A DNA stretch of 36,542 nucleotides from a virus. The position numbers were made by a program, and so were the translations under genes. Of the stretch, positions 6,289 through 13,432 are shown piece after piece (position 1 is the stretch's first letter; the number at the start of each line of letters is the position of its first letter). Under the pieces are notes generated by a model. It saw only the letters and a program-made list of their open reading frames with translations, searched no databases and was not told where the DNA came from. The DNA is taken from IMG/VR virus record IMGVR_UViG_3300042304_000916, positions 1 to 36,542 of that record; one strand, written 5' to 3'.

Positions 6289-6753
6289 ATGGGACGTCTA
6301 TCTGATTTTGACATTGAATCTTTGGGAAAAACATTTGACTTTGAAAAGGATTTGGCTTTCGGTCAAAATGGTGAAAAATCAATTATTGAATTTGCTAAAG
6401 CAATTGGTTCTGGTGCTGTTGAGGTAAAAACAGACAGATACAAGAACGGCAAAATGGTTGTTGAAACTCATCAGAGTCCAGGGAACAGAAAAGATATTGA
6501 CGGGAAAAACATTTGGGTTCCATCTGGATTGAATGTAACCAAGGCTGAATGGTGGGTTTACATCTATTCAGTTGACCAATCATTTGTAATGTTTAAAGTG
6601 GACAGACTCAAGCGATACTTGCGAGCTCATCCAGAGGTGTACAACAACAGCACGAAGCGAACAATGGCTCCAAATTCGGATAATCCAGCACTTGCTTGGA
6701 TTGTTGAAAAAAACGACGTCATCAACATGATTAGTTCAGCGCAGTACGACTAA
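6289..6753 (+). CDS. PD-(D/E)XK-like nuclease
   Basis: The 154-residue product has the spacing of a PD-(D/E)XK nuclease core: E29 in G-E-K at the start of the first helix, E45-V-K47-T-D as the (D/E)-x-K strand, and V-V-E59 on the next strand. S-G-L-N-V-T-K-A-E-W-W-V-Y then resembles the 'T-x-A-D/E-W-W-V' segment of small phage endonucleases of this fold. Such proteins may act in recombination, repair or host DNA degradation. The start at 6289 has AGGA eight bases upstream. The upstream in-frame part overlaps the divergent gene and is not used. A terminator follows directly. Confidence 0.6.
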   Translation: MGRLSDFDIESLGKTFDFEKDLAFGQNGEKSIIEFAKAIGSGAVEVKTDRYKNGKMVVETHQSPGNRKDIDGKNIWVPSGLNVTKAEWWVYIYSVDQSFVMFKVDRLKRYLRAHPEVYNNSTKRTMAPNSDNPALAWIVEKNDVINMISSAQYD

Positions 6754-6791
6754 ACCCTTTACCCATAAGGGTTTAATTGGATATTTTTTTT
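6752..6791 (+). terminator. Rho-independent terminator
   Basis: An 8-bp stem (AAACCCTT with AAGGGTTT, seven-base loop) begins inside the stop codon of the nuclease gene. An uninterrupted run of eight T follows at 6784-6791, ten bases after the stem. Confidence 0.75.
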
Positions 6792-6802
6792 ATTAAAAAA
6801 GG

Positions 6803-6832
6803 TTGTTGTTATGCTTTTTTACTGCGTATAGT
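6803..6832 (+). promoter_or_regulatory. Candidate sigma-70-type promoter
   Basis: TTGTTG at 6803-6808 and TATAGT at 6827-6832 are separated by 18 bases, close to the housekeeping consensus. They lie between the terminator and the AT-hook gene, with the expected start of transcription near 6839. This is a pattern match only. Confidence 0.45.
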
Positions 6833-6872
6833 AAATGTTATTAGAAATCACTACTAAGAAAGGCAGTTAATC

Positions 6873-7088
6873 ATGTCTGATTACACCAAACTCAAAAAAG
6901 AAGGCTTGAAGCGTGGTCGTCCACGTCTTCCAGAAAACGAAAGACAAGAACGTAAACAACTTGTTCTAATGCGCGCAGAAGCACGTCGTCGAGCAATGCT
7001 TGTCATTTGCGACAGGCACACCGAAGAACTAAAAAATCAAGTTGAAGTTGAATTGAAAGAATTGCTCAAGCAGAGCAAGAAAAAGTAA
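6873..7088 (+). CDS. Small basic AT-hook protein
   Basis: The 71-residue product contains K-R-G-R-P-R-L-P near residues 13-20. R-G-R-P is the AT-hook core that inserts into the minor groove of A/T-rich DNA. The rest is a highly charged helix with Arg/Lys/Glu repeats, possibly a coiled coil for dimerisation, and a lysine tail. A ribosome binding site (AAAGG) lies about ten bases before the ATG. The gene has its own promoter candidate and meets the H1-like gene end to end without a gap. A role in phage DNA organisation or regulation is inference. Confidence 0.7.
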   Translation: MSDYTKLKKEGLKRGRPRLPENERQERKQLVLMRAEARRRAMLVICDRHTEELKNQVEVELKELLKQSKKK

Positions 7089-7343
7089 TTACTTCTTCTT
7101 CTTCTTTTTGCCAAAGATTCGTTTCCACAACGAACTCTTCTTTGCAACAGCGATATTGATATTCACAGTCTCGGTAAGTTCTGATACGAACTTCTGAGCA
7201 TCAACGAAGTGTCTGTCAATTGCGGCACCGTCAATGAAGTCGTCCTTTTTTTCAGCTTTTGGAGCTGTCTTTTTAGGGGCGACTTTTTTGGCTACTGCCT
7301 TTTTTGCTGGAGCTTTCTTTACTGGTTTCTTGTTTGTTGTCAT
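7089..7343 (-). CDS. Lys/Ala/Pro-rich histone-H1-like protein
   Basis: The 84-residue start at 7343 is preferred. The longer frame to 7412 has a dissimilar leader. The N-terminal 30 residues repeat K-K-(A/V)-(A/V)-P/A-K units, as in histone H1 tails and the C-terminal tails of actinobacterial HU. The middle (about 32-66) is an ordinary mixed segment (F-I-D-G-A-A-I-D-R-H-F-V-D-A-Q-K). The C-terminus ends in W-K-R-I-F-G and six lysines. DNA binding is likely from composition. It is convergent with the AT-hook gene, the stop codons being adjacent. Confidence 0.7.
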   Translation of the reverse strand: MTTNKKPVKKAPAKKAVAKKVAPKKTAPKAEKKDDFIDGAAIDRHFVDAQKFVSELTETVNINIAVAKKSSLWKRIFGKKKKKK

Positions 7344-7420
7344 AGGTGAAATACTAGCCACAGGCGAAAGCCTCGTAGTGGAACTACATCCCCTAGGAAA
7401 ATTCAATATCATTTAGGCTG

Positions 7421-8071
7421 ATGGTCGTGGAAGACGACTATGTAGACGATGTTCAGAAAATGGCGCTAATCACTACGTCGTCCCAGTTGGCAAAAGAAGC
7501 CTCTGTTGCAGTTGAAGGGATTGGCGAAGACCTTGGCTTCAACTTTTTTGGCTGGGTTGGCGGTTCTCTGAGGATAATCTGCCAGATGAGTAAGCAAGCC
7601 ATGAGGCAGACGCACCCAGATAGGTTTACTGCATCAATGAGCCTCTGTGTGGCTCTCAGGCGCTACTGGGGGGTCACAGACATCACAATGGTTGCAGAAG
7701 GCTTTATATCCCTAGACCCCCTCACAACGCGCGGGAAAGACCTTAGAAGGCTGTTCGCCAATACGGATGACATTGGGGAATGCATCACAATCACCCATGC
7801 ATATAGTGATTTGCGAACTGACCCACCAAAGCAGGCTGTAAGCCTTGTCGCCGTTCCGTACTCGTATGGATTGGGTCGAAAGATTGAATGGAAGCAAATG
7901 CTGGCAGCCCCAGACGATGGAGTGAAAATCCTGAGGGAAAGCATGTATCCGCAAATGTTGATGCGAGTCCTCACCGAGAGGGTGGAGAAAGAAGTTCCCA
8001 GCGATGCTCTTTATTCAATCATTGAGCAGATGATGGAAAATGGATTTGAAGTTTTTGAGTTTGAGATTTAA
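7421..8071 (+). CDS. Hypothetical protein
   Basis: The 216-residue product is not recognised. It has a mixed alpha/beta look with an acidic first ten residues and an acidic end (F-E-V-F-E-F-E-I). It includes a segment R-Q-T-H-P-D-R-F-T-A-S-M-S-L-C-V-A-L-R-R-Y-W in the first half and no membrane segment or cysteine cluster. A short AGG is placed only a few bases from the ATG at 7421. The in-frame ATG at 7460 is an alternative. It is followed after 14 bp by the zinc-binding protein gene and probably shares its transcript. Confidence 0.7.
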   Translation: MVVEDDYVDDVQKMALITTSSQLAKEASVAVEGIGEDLGFNFFGWVGGSLRIICQMSKQAMRQTHPDRFTASMSLCVALRRYWGVTDITMVAEGFISLDPLTTRGKDLRRLFANTDDIGECITITHAYSDLRTDPPKQAVSLVAVPYSYGLGRKIEWKQMLAAPDDGVKILRESMYPQMLMRVLTERVEKEVPSDALYSIIEQMMENGFEVFEFEI

Positions 8072-8085
8072 TGTAAACTTTAAAT

Positions 8086-8418
8086 ATGGATTATCCACAG
8101 CACCCGTTTCATAATTCAACTATTAATCTTGCAAATGGCATATTCAGTATCGGGAGCATAAAGATATCCACAGCCGATAGACAAAAGTGCCCAGTCTGTG
8201 GACATGCCACCGGAGATTGCACTGGAGAAACTGGGCCGCCAAAAAGTATTGCTGGATTCAACCAAATTGAGTCGTTGAAAAAAACACAATCACTTCTTGT
8301 TGAAGAAGATATTTCCGAAGAAAGACAAATCACACCTTTTAACAAGATTCGAGTAGTTATTCATCGCAAGGGGAGTTATATTTCCTTGGACGAGGCCAAG
8401 AAACTTGGTCTCCTCTAG
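8086..8418 (+). CDS. Small zinc-knuckle protein (CPVCGHxTGDC type)
   Basis: The 110-residue product has C35-P-V-C38-G-H40-A-T-G-D-C45, a compact putative zinc site. This C-P-V-C-G-H-x-T-G-D-C signature is recurrent in small proteins of actinophages. The second half ends with a conserved-looking S-L-D-E-A-K-K-L-G-L-L helix. The role is unknown, and DNA or protein binding near the head or in regulation is possible. The gene lies between the hypothetical gene (14 bp upstream) and nrdJ (72 bp downstream) on the same strand. Confidence 0.7.
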   Translation: MDYPQHPFHNSTINLANGIFSIGSIKISTADRQKCPVCGHATGDCTGETGPPKSIAGFNQIESLKKTQSLLVEEDISEERQITPFNKIRVVIHRKGSYISLDEAKKLGLL

Positions 8419-8490
8419 GATATTTCACTATTTGTTTGTGGAGTACAATAGATTCCTCTAATCGTGACTACTTAATCTAAAAGGGGCTTT

Positions 8491-10416
8491 ATGTCTTACA
8501 TTGACGACTCTCTCGTTGCTTCCTACTCAACACAAACACCTCCTTGGGGATTTAGCGGTCTTGGTGAAATTGTTTATTTGAGGACTTATTCACGCAAGAA
8601 AGACAACGGTGATTTGGAGAGCTGGCCAGAAACCCTCCAGCGAGTAATCAATGGAGCAATTGAAGTTGGCGCAAAACTTTCACAAGAAGAAGCAGAGAAA
8701 CTCTTTGACCACTGCTTCAATCTTCGTGCATCTTTTTCAGGTCGCTCGCTCTGGCAACTTGGTACGCCGCTTGTCAAGAAGCTCAATGCAACATCGCTAA
8801 ATAATTGCTATTTCACCAATATTGAAAAGATTGAAGACTTTGAAATGTTGTTTGAGTATTTGATGCTCGGTGGAGGTGTTGGATTTTCTGTTGAGCGAGC
8901 AAAGATTCACGACTTACCAAAAGTTCAAGAAGGTGTAGTCATTACCCAAGAGCGAAGTAACGATGCAGACATTATTGTCCCAGACTCCCGTCAGGGTTGG
9001 AAGCGTTTACTTCATGCAGTGCTTAAGTCGTATTTTGAGACCGGCAAATCTTTTAGTTACTCAACGATTTTGATTCGTGAGTTCGGTGCTCCATTGAGTA
9101 CATTTGGCGGAACAGCATCTGGACCCGGTGCCCTAATTGAGGGAATTAAGGACATTTGTGCAGTGATGGAAAACCGTGTTGGCAAGAAACTTCGTTCAAT
9201 TGATGTTCTTGACATCTGCAATATCATCGGTCGAATTGTTGTTTCTGGTTCCTCGCGCCGTTCAGCACAGATTGCAATGGGCGACCCAGACGATGTGTTG
9301 TTCCTTCGTGCAAAGAACTGGGGTTCGGGGAATGTTCCAGCATGGAGAGCAAACTCAAACAACAGTATTTATGCAGACTATTACGAGGAGATTCAGCCAG
9401 AACTCTGGAAGGGTTATGACGGAACTGGAGAGCCTTACGGTTTGCTGAATCGTCGCCTTGCTCGACGCTTTGGTCGTACTGGAGAAGTGAAGGTTGATAA
9501 TTCAATTGAGGGTTTTAACCCATGTGCGGAAATCGCACTTGCGGATGGCGAATCCTGCAACCTTGCAACATTGTTTTTACCGAACATTGATTCCTATGAA
9601 CAATTTGTAGAGATTTCAACTCTTCTGTATAAGGTGCAAAAGCAAATCACTCAGATGTCTTACCCATACGAAAAGACAACAAACATTGTTCGCAAGAATG
9701 CTCGCTTGGGGCAATCCATAACTGGAATCCTGCAGTGTGACAGCGAAAAAATGACATGGCTTTCGGATGGCTATCAGGCTCTCGTTGACTACGATGCAAA
9801 ATTCTCAAAAGAGAATGGATTGCCAACATCGGTAAGACTCACGACAGTTCAGCCTTCGGGAACACTATCCCTTCTCCCAGGAGTGACTCCAGGAATCCAC
9901 CCCGCGTACGCCAAGTACTACATCAGGCGTGTTCGTTTCGGTTCCTCTGACCCACTTGTTGAAGCATGTCGCAAGCGTGGATATAAAGTTCAGTGGGACA
10001 TGGGTCTAGATGGAAGAGAAGACCACACACGTTATGTAGTTGACTTTCCTTGCGAGTCTCCAGAGGGTTCGGTTCTTGCAGCGGATATGACTGCCGTGGA
10101 ACAATTGGAATGGGTAAAGAAAATGCAGGCTGAATGGGCGGACAATGCTGTTTCGGTCACGGTTTATTACCGCAAGGAAGAACTTCCACTTATCCAAGAA
10201 TGGTTGTCAAAGAATTACGATAAGAGTGTGAAGTCCGTTTCATTCTTGCTACATACTGACCACAACTTCGTTCTTCCTCCATACGAAGAAATCACAGAAG
10301 CTGAATACATAAAGTTTGCATCAAAAATTGACTTAACAATTCCGATGGTTCAGCGTTCGTTTGATGGAGAATTGGATTTGGACAACTGCGCAACTGGCGC
10401 ATGCCCGATTAAGTAA
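8491..10416 (+). CDS. nrdJ: Ribonucleotide reductase, class II (adenosylcobalamin-dependent), monomeric
   Basis: The 641-residue product reduces ribonucleotides to deoxyribonucleotides in the cytoplasm, with a radical made from adenosylcobalamin. All catalytic positions of the monomeric Lactobacillus-type ribonucleoside triphosphate reductase are present. C106 (L-N-N-C-Y-F) and C356 form the redox pair, C345 is the thiyl radical site, and E347 (N-P-C-A-E-I) is the general base. The C-terminal shuttle pair is C633 and C638 (C-A-T-G-A-C). The barrel signature P-S-G-T-L-S-L-L-P-G-V-T-P-G-I-H-P is intact. The Lactobacillus enzyme is about 739 residues, so this one is about 100 shorter, the difference lying before the C345 region. 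The ribosome binding site AAGGGG is strong. It supplies dNTPs for phage replication and needs B12 from the host or environment. Confidence 0.95.
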   Translation: MSYIDDSLVASYSTQTPPWGFSGLGEIVYLRTYSRKKDNGDLESWPETLQRVINGAIEVGAKLSQEEAEKLFDHCFNLRASFSGRSLWQLGTPLVKKLNATSLNNCYFTNIEKIEDFEMLFEYLMLGGGVGFSVERAKIHDLPKVQEGVVITQERSNDADIIVPDSRQGWKRLLHAVLKSYFETGKSFSYSTILIREFGAPLSTFGGTASGPGALIEGIKDICAVMENRVGKKLRSIDVLDICNIIGRIVVSGSSRRSAQIAMGDPDDVLFLRAKNWGSGNVPAWRANSNNSIYADYYEEIQPELWKGYDGTGEPYGLLNRRLARRFGRTGEVKVDNSIEGFNPCAEIALADGESCNLATLFLPNIDSYEQFVEISTLLYKVQKQITQMSYPYEKTTNIVRKNARLGQSITGILQCDSEKMTWLSDGYQALVDYDAKFSKENGLPTSVRLTTVQPSGTLSLLPGVTPGIHPAYAKYYIRRVRFGSSDPLVEACRKRGYKVQWDMGLDGREDHTRYVVDFPCESPEGSVLAADMTAVEQLEWVKKMQAEWADNAVSVTVYYRKEELPLIQEWLSKNYDKSVKSVSFLLHTDHNFVLPPYEEITEAEYIKFASKIDLTIPMVQRSFDGELDLDNCATGACPIK

Positions 10417-10812
10417 TTACTTAAATTCAGTCCAGGTCTTATCGCCGACACCAAAATACTCTCTGGCATATCCAGACTGAATGATGTCCTTATTAAGGCA
10501 TGCAGTGGTTGGGTCGTCAACTTTGTCCGAACTGTAAATTCGTGCAAGAACACGTCCATACTTATCGTTTTTGTCTGGAATCGTATTAACAAAAACCCAC
10601 TGATGATTTGTTAGCCAGTCTTTTGTAAAAGACTTAGCTTTAAGACCTATTTCTTTTTCAGCAAGGTCTTTTGTTCTTGACTCTGGTGTATTAACTCCAT
10701 AGAGTCGAACACGAATTTTATGATGGATACTAAATCCAAGGTCAATCATTAGGTCAATGGTGTCACCATCAACGACATTTAAAACAGTTGCTCCGTACCA
10801 GAATCTTTGCAT
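10417..10812 (-). CDS. Staphylococcal nuclease-like (thermonuclease family) protein
   Basis: The 131-residue product has the SNase fold signature: V-V-D-G-D-T-I-D (D15, D17, D20) for calcium, R36-L-Y-G-V-N-T-P-E44 with the catalytic Arg and Glu, and Y-G-R87-V-L-A-R-I with the second catalytic Arg. These correspond to R35, E43 and R87 of staphylococcal nuclease. No signal peptide is present, so it should act inside the host, perhaps in host DNA or RNA breakdown for nucleotide supply, which would fit the neighbouring reductase. It is convergent with nrdJ, with adjacent stop codons. Confidence 0.9.
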   Translation of the reverse strand: MQRFWYGATVLNVVDGDTIDLMIDLGFSIHHKIRVRLYGVNTPESRTKDLAEKEIGLKAKSFTKDWLTNHQWVFVNTIPDKNDKYGRVLARIYSSDKVDDPTTACLNKDIIQSGYAREYFGVGDKTWTEFK

Positions 10813-10836
10813 TCAGTAATTATCCCACATAATACA

Positions 10837-10872
10837 AAAACCCCGCCCCAACCTTTCGGCCAGAGCGGGGTT
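10837..10872 (-). terminator. Rho-independent terminator of the head operon
   Basis: In the minus direction an 8-bp G+C-rich stem (AACCCCGC with GCGGGGTT) is followed by a run of T. It lies 18 bp after the stop of the major capsid protein gene and ends the roughly 25-kb head operon. Confidence 0.9.
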
Positions 10873-10890
10873 CCTGTTACTTGCGGTTAA

Positions 10891-12198
10891 TTATGCGCTT
10901 GGTGCTGCGTCGAAGGTTACTTCAACGAACGACTCCGGACGCTTGACAGCAAGGGCGAGACGCTGCTCGGCCAAGATGACAATTGCGTTGCGGATGAAGA
11001 AGTCTGCATGCTGTTCCGAGATACGGATGCTTGCTTGTTCACGGTCGTAGAGCTGTGCGCCCTGACCAAATGAACCAACAAGTGCCTTACCCTCGGTCAT
11101 TGCAGGAGTTTCAACGATTGGCAAACGCCATACCTTTGGCTCGCCACCCATTGCAACCGAAACTGCGATGAGGTACTGGCCATTGCCATCCTTGGTCAAC
11201 TCGATGTCTTCCCAATCGTTTGGATGCATTACAACACCCGATGGCTCGTAGTAAGCCAAGAACGAAAGAGTTGCTGCACGACGGATTGCATCAGCCTTGG
11301 TGTCGCTCATACCAGCAGTTGCCGAGTATGCACCATCAGACCAATCGTAGGTCTGAATGCCTGATGTGTTCAAGATACCGGTGAGGTTTTCGCCAGTTCC
11401 ATCGCCATTGAGGATTTGAGCATCTTCCTGAAGACGGAGACCGTACATCAGTTCGTTATCAATGATTGAGCGTAGTTGTGGCTCATCAGCAAGAACGTTT
11501 CTGTGTGCTGCTTCCCAGTGTGCAAGGGTCTTGACCGAAGTCTGTACACCCTCAAACTGCATGCTTGATTGTGGCTTAACACCGAAGGATGCTGAAGCTG
11601 TGCGCTCTGCAACTGCTGCGGCATTGTTCGTGAAACCAGTCATGCGGAAGTATTCAATGATTGCTGCAGTCGTGGTGCGAACTGGGAACAAGTCACGAAC
11701 TCTCTTCGTGCGCTTTGGCTGAATGACGATTGGGTCACGCTGAACAGTGCCGAACTGACTTGGGAAGCCGCTTGGCATTGAAGTGTAGACATCCTTCACG
11801 CTGTAGTTGTTGGAGAGGCTTGAGCCGTACTGGAAAGGTGCTGGCATGTTTGCGCCATTCTTTCCACCATTGAGGGACTTGAATTCTGCCGAAGCAAGGA
11901 ATGCTTCGCCGATTGACTCAAGCTGACGGCTTGGGATTGCGTAGCCAGCGGCAGCTGCAGCAGCAACTGATTGACCACTTGCCTCGGAGCCCCACTCTTT
12001 TACAGTGTTCATGGCTTCCATGCCGTCAATCAAGGACTTGATTTCCTTGATGTCTGTCATGTTCTTGTCAAATGCAGACTTTTGCTTTGCATCAACGATT
12101 ACGGTGCCATTTTCGACTTTAAACGAATCGGCGATTGCTTTGTTTTCCGACATTTTAGTGCGGAGAGCTCCTTGGAGCTCCTTTAGGTTTTCTGACAT
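10891..12198 (-). CDS. Major capsid protein, HK97 fold
   Basis: The 435-residue product forms the icosahedral shell. Family features are a helical N-terminal delta-like region (about 1-75), an Ala-rich linker (79-84) before G-Y-A-I-P-S, the strand R-V-R-D-L-F-P-V, V-A-E-R-T near 196-200, L-N-G-D-G-T-G-E-N-L-T-G-I-L, and V-M-H-P-N-D-W. By analogy with HK97 the N-terminal region would serve as internal scaffold and be removed by the prohead protease. The cut would fall somewhere between the Ala-rich linker and about residue 135, which is inference. A G-G-A-containing ribosome binding site precedes the start. It is the last gene of the head operon and has its own strong terminator. Confidence 0.93.
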   Translation of the reverse strand: MSENLKELQGALRTKMSENKAIADSFKVENGTVIVDAKQKSAFDKNMTDIKEIKSLIDGMEAMNTVKEWGSEASGQSVAAAAAAGYAIPSRQLESIGEAFLASAEFKSLNGGKNGANMPAPFQYGSSLSNNYSVKDVYTSMPSGFPSQFGTVQRDPIVIQPKRTKRVRDLFPVRTTTAAIIEYFRMTGFTNNAAAVAERTASASFGVKPQSSMQFEGVQTSVKTLAHWEAAHRNVLADEPQLRSIIDNELMYGLRLQEDAQILNGDGTGENLTGILNTSGIQTYDWSDGAYSATAGMSDTKADAIRRAATLSFLAYYEPSGVVMHPNDWEDIELTKDGNGQYLIAVSVAMGGEPKVWRLPIVETPAMTEGKALVGSFGQGAQLYDREQASIRISEQHADFFIRNAIVILAEQRLALAVKRPESFVEVTFDAAPSA

Positions 12199-12318
12199 GA
12201 TATTCCTTTTTGTTGTGGAAGGTGAATTATTGAGGTCAGCTCAGGTAAGCACCCAACCGATACCTATCAAAAATAGCAGAGATATTCTATTAGTTAGGGG
12301 AACTACTAATAAATACGG

Positions 12319-12942
12319 TTATTTTAGTTTGCGCTTTTTTAACTCTTGATTAATAATGGTTCGGATGCCTTGGCGCATATCTTCCCGTTGGCCACGACGA
12401 CCAAGTGCTGTTGTACCTGCCAAACGGGCATAATCACTCATGTTTGTGCACGGAGTCCAGACAGTTCTGCCGTTTTTTGATGTTCTTCTTGAGATTCCGA
12501 CGCAACCCAACCGCCTAGACCTGATTCTTGCGGATTCTGGCTCCATGAACACATCTGGGTCATTGTCTCTTGGTGCAGAAATAGGAACCGCCTTCCCTCT
12601 CACTCCGTATAACCCGCCACCAGGCAGGGTTCCAATTCCGGAGAGGGGTTTTTCGTTTAACTTCTCATTTTTCTTTCTCTTGGGTTTTCTTTCCTCACCG
12701 CGCTTTGATGCTTCAATCAATGCAGACTTCCCACGGGCGCGAACATCTCTTTTTCGGAGTGATGAAAGGCTATTTGACCCATACCAAGAATCGCTTTCGG
12801 CAGCATCTGACAGACGCTCCATTTCATCCATGCTTTTACATGGGTGCCATTTTCCATTCTCATCCTGATGTGCACCAGAGCAACCAATGATGATTGCCAT
12901 TCTGAGGGCGTACGCCTGTTCCTGTTTGTCCTTACTCACCAT
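12319..12942 (-). CDS. Head-operon protein with duplicated GCxG...WxPC motif
   Basis: The 207-residue product carries two copies of a Cys motif: G-C21-S-G-A-H ... K-W-H-P-C35-K-S-M-D-E near the N-terminus, and G-C147-V-G-I ... V-W-T-P-C165-T-N-M-S-D in the second half. The linker (about 60-140) is basic and low in hydrophobic residues (K-R-G-E-E-R-K-P-K-R-K-K), and the C-terminus is Lys/Arg-rich. Each motif could hold a disulfide or half of a metal site. I associate G-C-S-G-x-H ... P-C modules with actinophage head-cluster proteins of unknown role. Its start overlaps the preceding gene by 11 bp. Confidence 0.75.
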   Translation of the reverse strand: MVSKDKQEQAYALRMAIIIGCSGAHQDENGKWHPCKSMDEMERLSDAAESDSWYGSNSLSSLRKRDVRARGKSALIEASKRGEERKPKRKKNEKLNEKPLSGIGTLPGGGLYGVRGKAVPISAPRDNDPDVFMEPESARIRSRRLGCVGISRRTSKNGRTVWTPCTNMSDYARLAGTTALGRRGQREDMRQGIRTIINQELKKRKLK

Positions 12943-13432
12943 TGCTTTGCTCCATTATTAATGAATCAAGGTAGAGACCTTGGAAGAGTCTTTTTTGCTT
13001 TACTGCCAAAACTGGATAAACCATCGTTTCGGACTTAAACCCTCGGCGACGTCGCCTTTTTCTGCGAAGCCTATTTCTTACAACCCCGAATATGAATTCA
13101 CCGGGATATTTGACTTCAATTTCGTTTTCCAAAAGAGACTTCGCTCTTCTTTCTAGTCTTCTATTGCTAGAACCGACAATTGAATTCTCGTCATTAATTT
13201 CAAATGCCTCAAGAAATTTGTTCAGCACTTCTGAATCTGCGCTTTTCTTCTCTGTAATCATCATCCCAGACGGAGCGGTGGTTTTGGTCGCCGTTAGGTT
13301 CGCTGAGGCGGCCCACTTTTTGGAATGTTTATTGATGCCATAGACCTTTTCGCTTTCCCCATCGCTAAATACGATTGCATATGGCTCGTTTCTTGCAACA
13401 TCAACAACCAGTGAATAAAACATTTTATCCAC
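12932..13432 (-). CDS. Hypothetical head-operon protein
   Basis: The 166-residue product is not recognised. The N-terminal half reads as alternating strands (F-Y-S-L-V-V-D-V-A, Y-A-I-V-F-S-D-G). A basic block R-N-R-L-R-R-K-R-R-R-R-R-G-F lies around residues 118-132, and the protein ends in an acidic tail. The Arg block suggests nucleic-acid or acidic-protein contact, for example with packaged DNA. The gene overlaps both neighbours (8 bp with the 666-residue gene and 11 bp with the next gene), so translation is probably coupled. Confidence 0.7.
   Translation of the reverse strand: MDKMFYSLVVDVARNEPYAIVFSDGESEKVYGINKHSKKWAASANLTATKTTAPSGMMITEKKSADSEVLNKFLEAFEINDENSIVGSSNRRLERRAKSLLENEIEVKYPGEFIFGVVRNRLRRKRRRRRGFKSETMVYPVLAVKQKRLFQGLYLDSLIMEQSNGE

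Noticed and set aside
11924-11953. G-Y-A-I-P-S-R in the capsid protein as a version of the polyprotein motif
   Set aside because: The resemblance is loose (two extra residues and no final Gly), and I cannot show that it is a processing site. A delta-domain cut nearby is possible but not visible.
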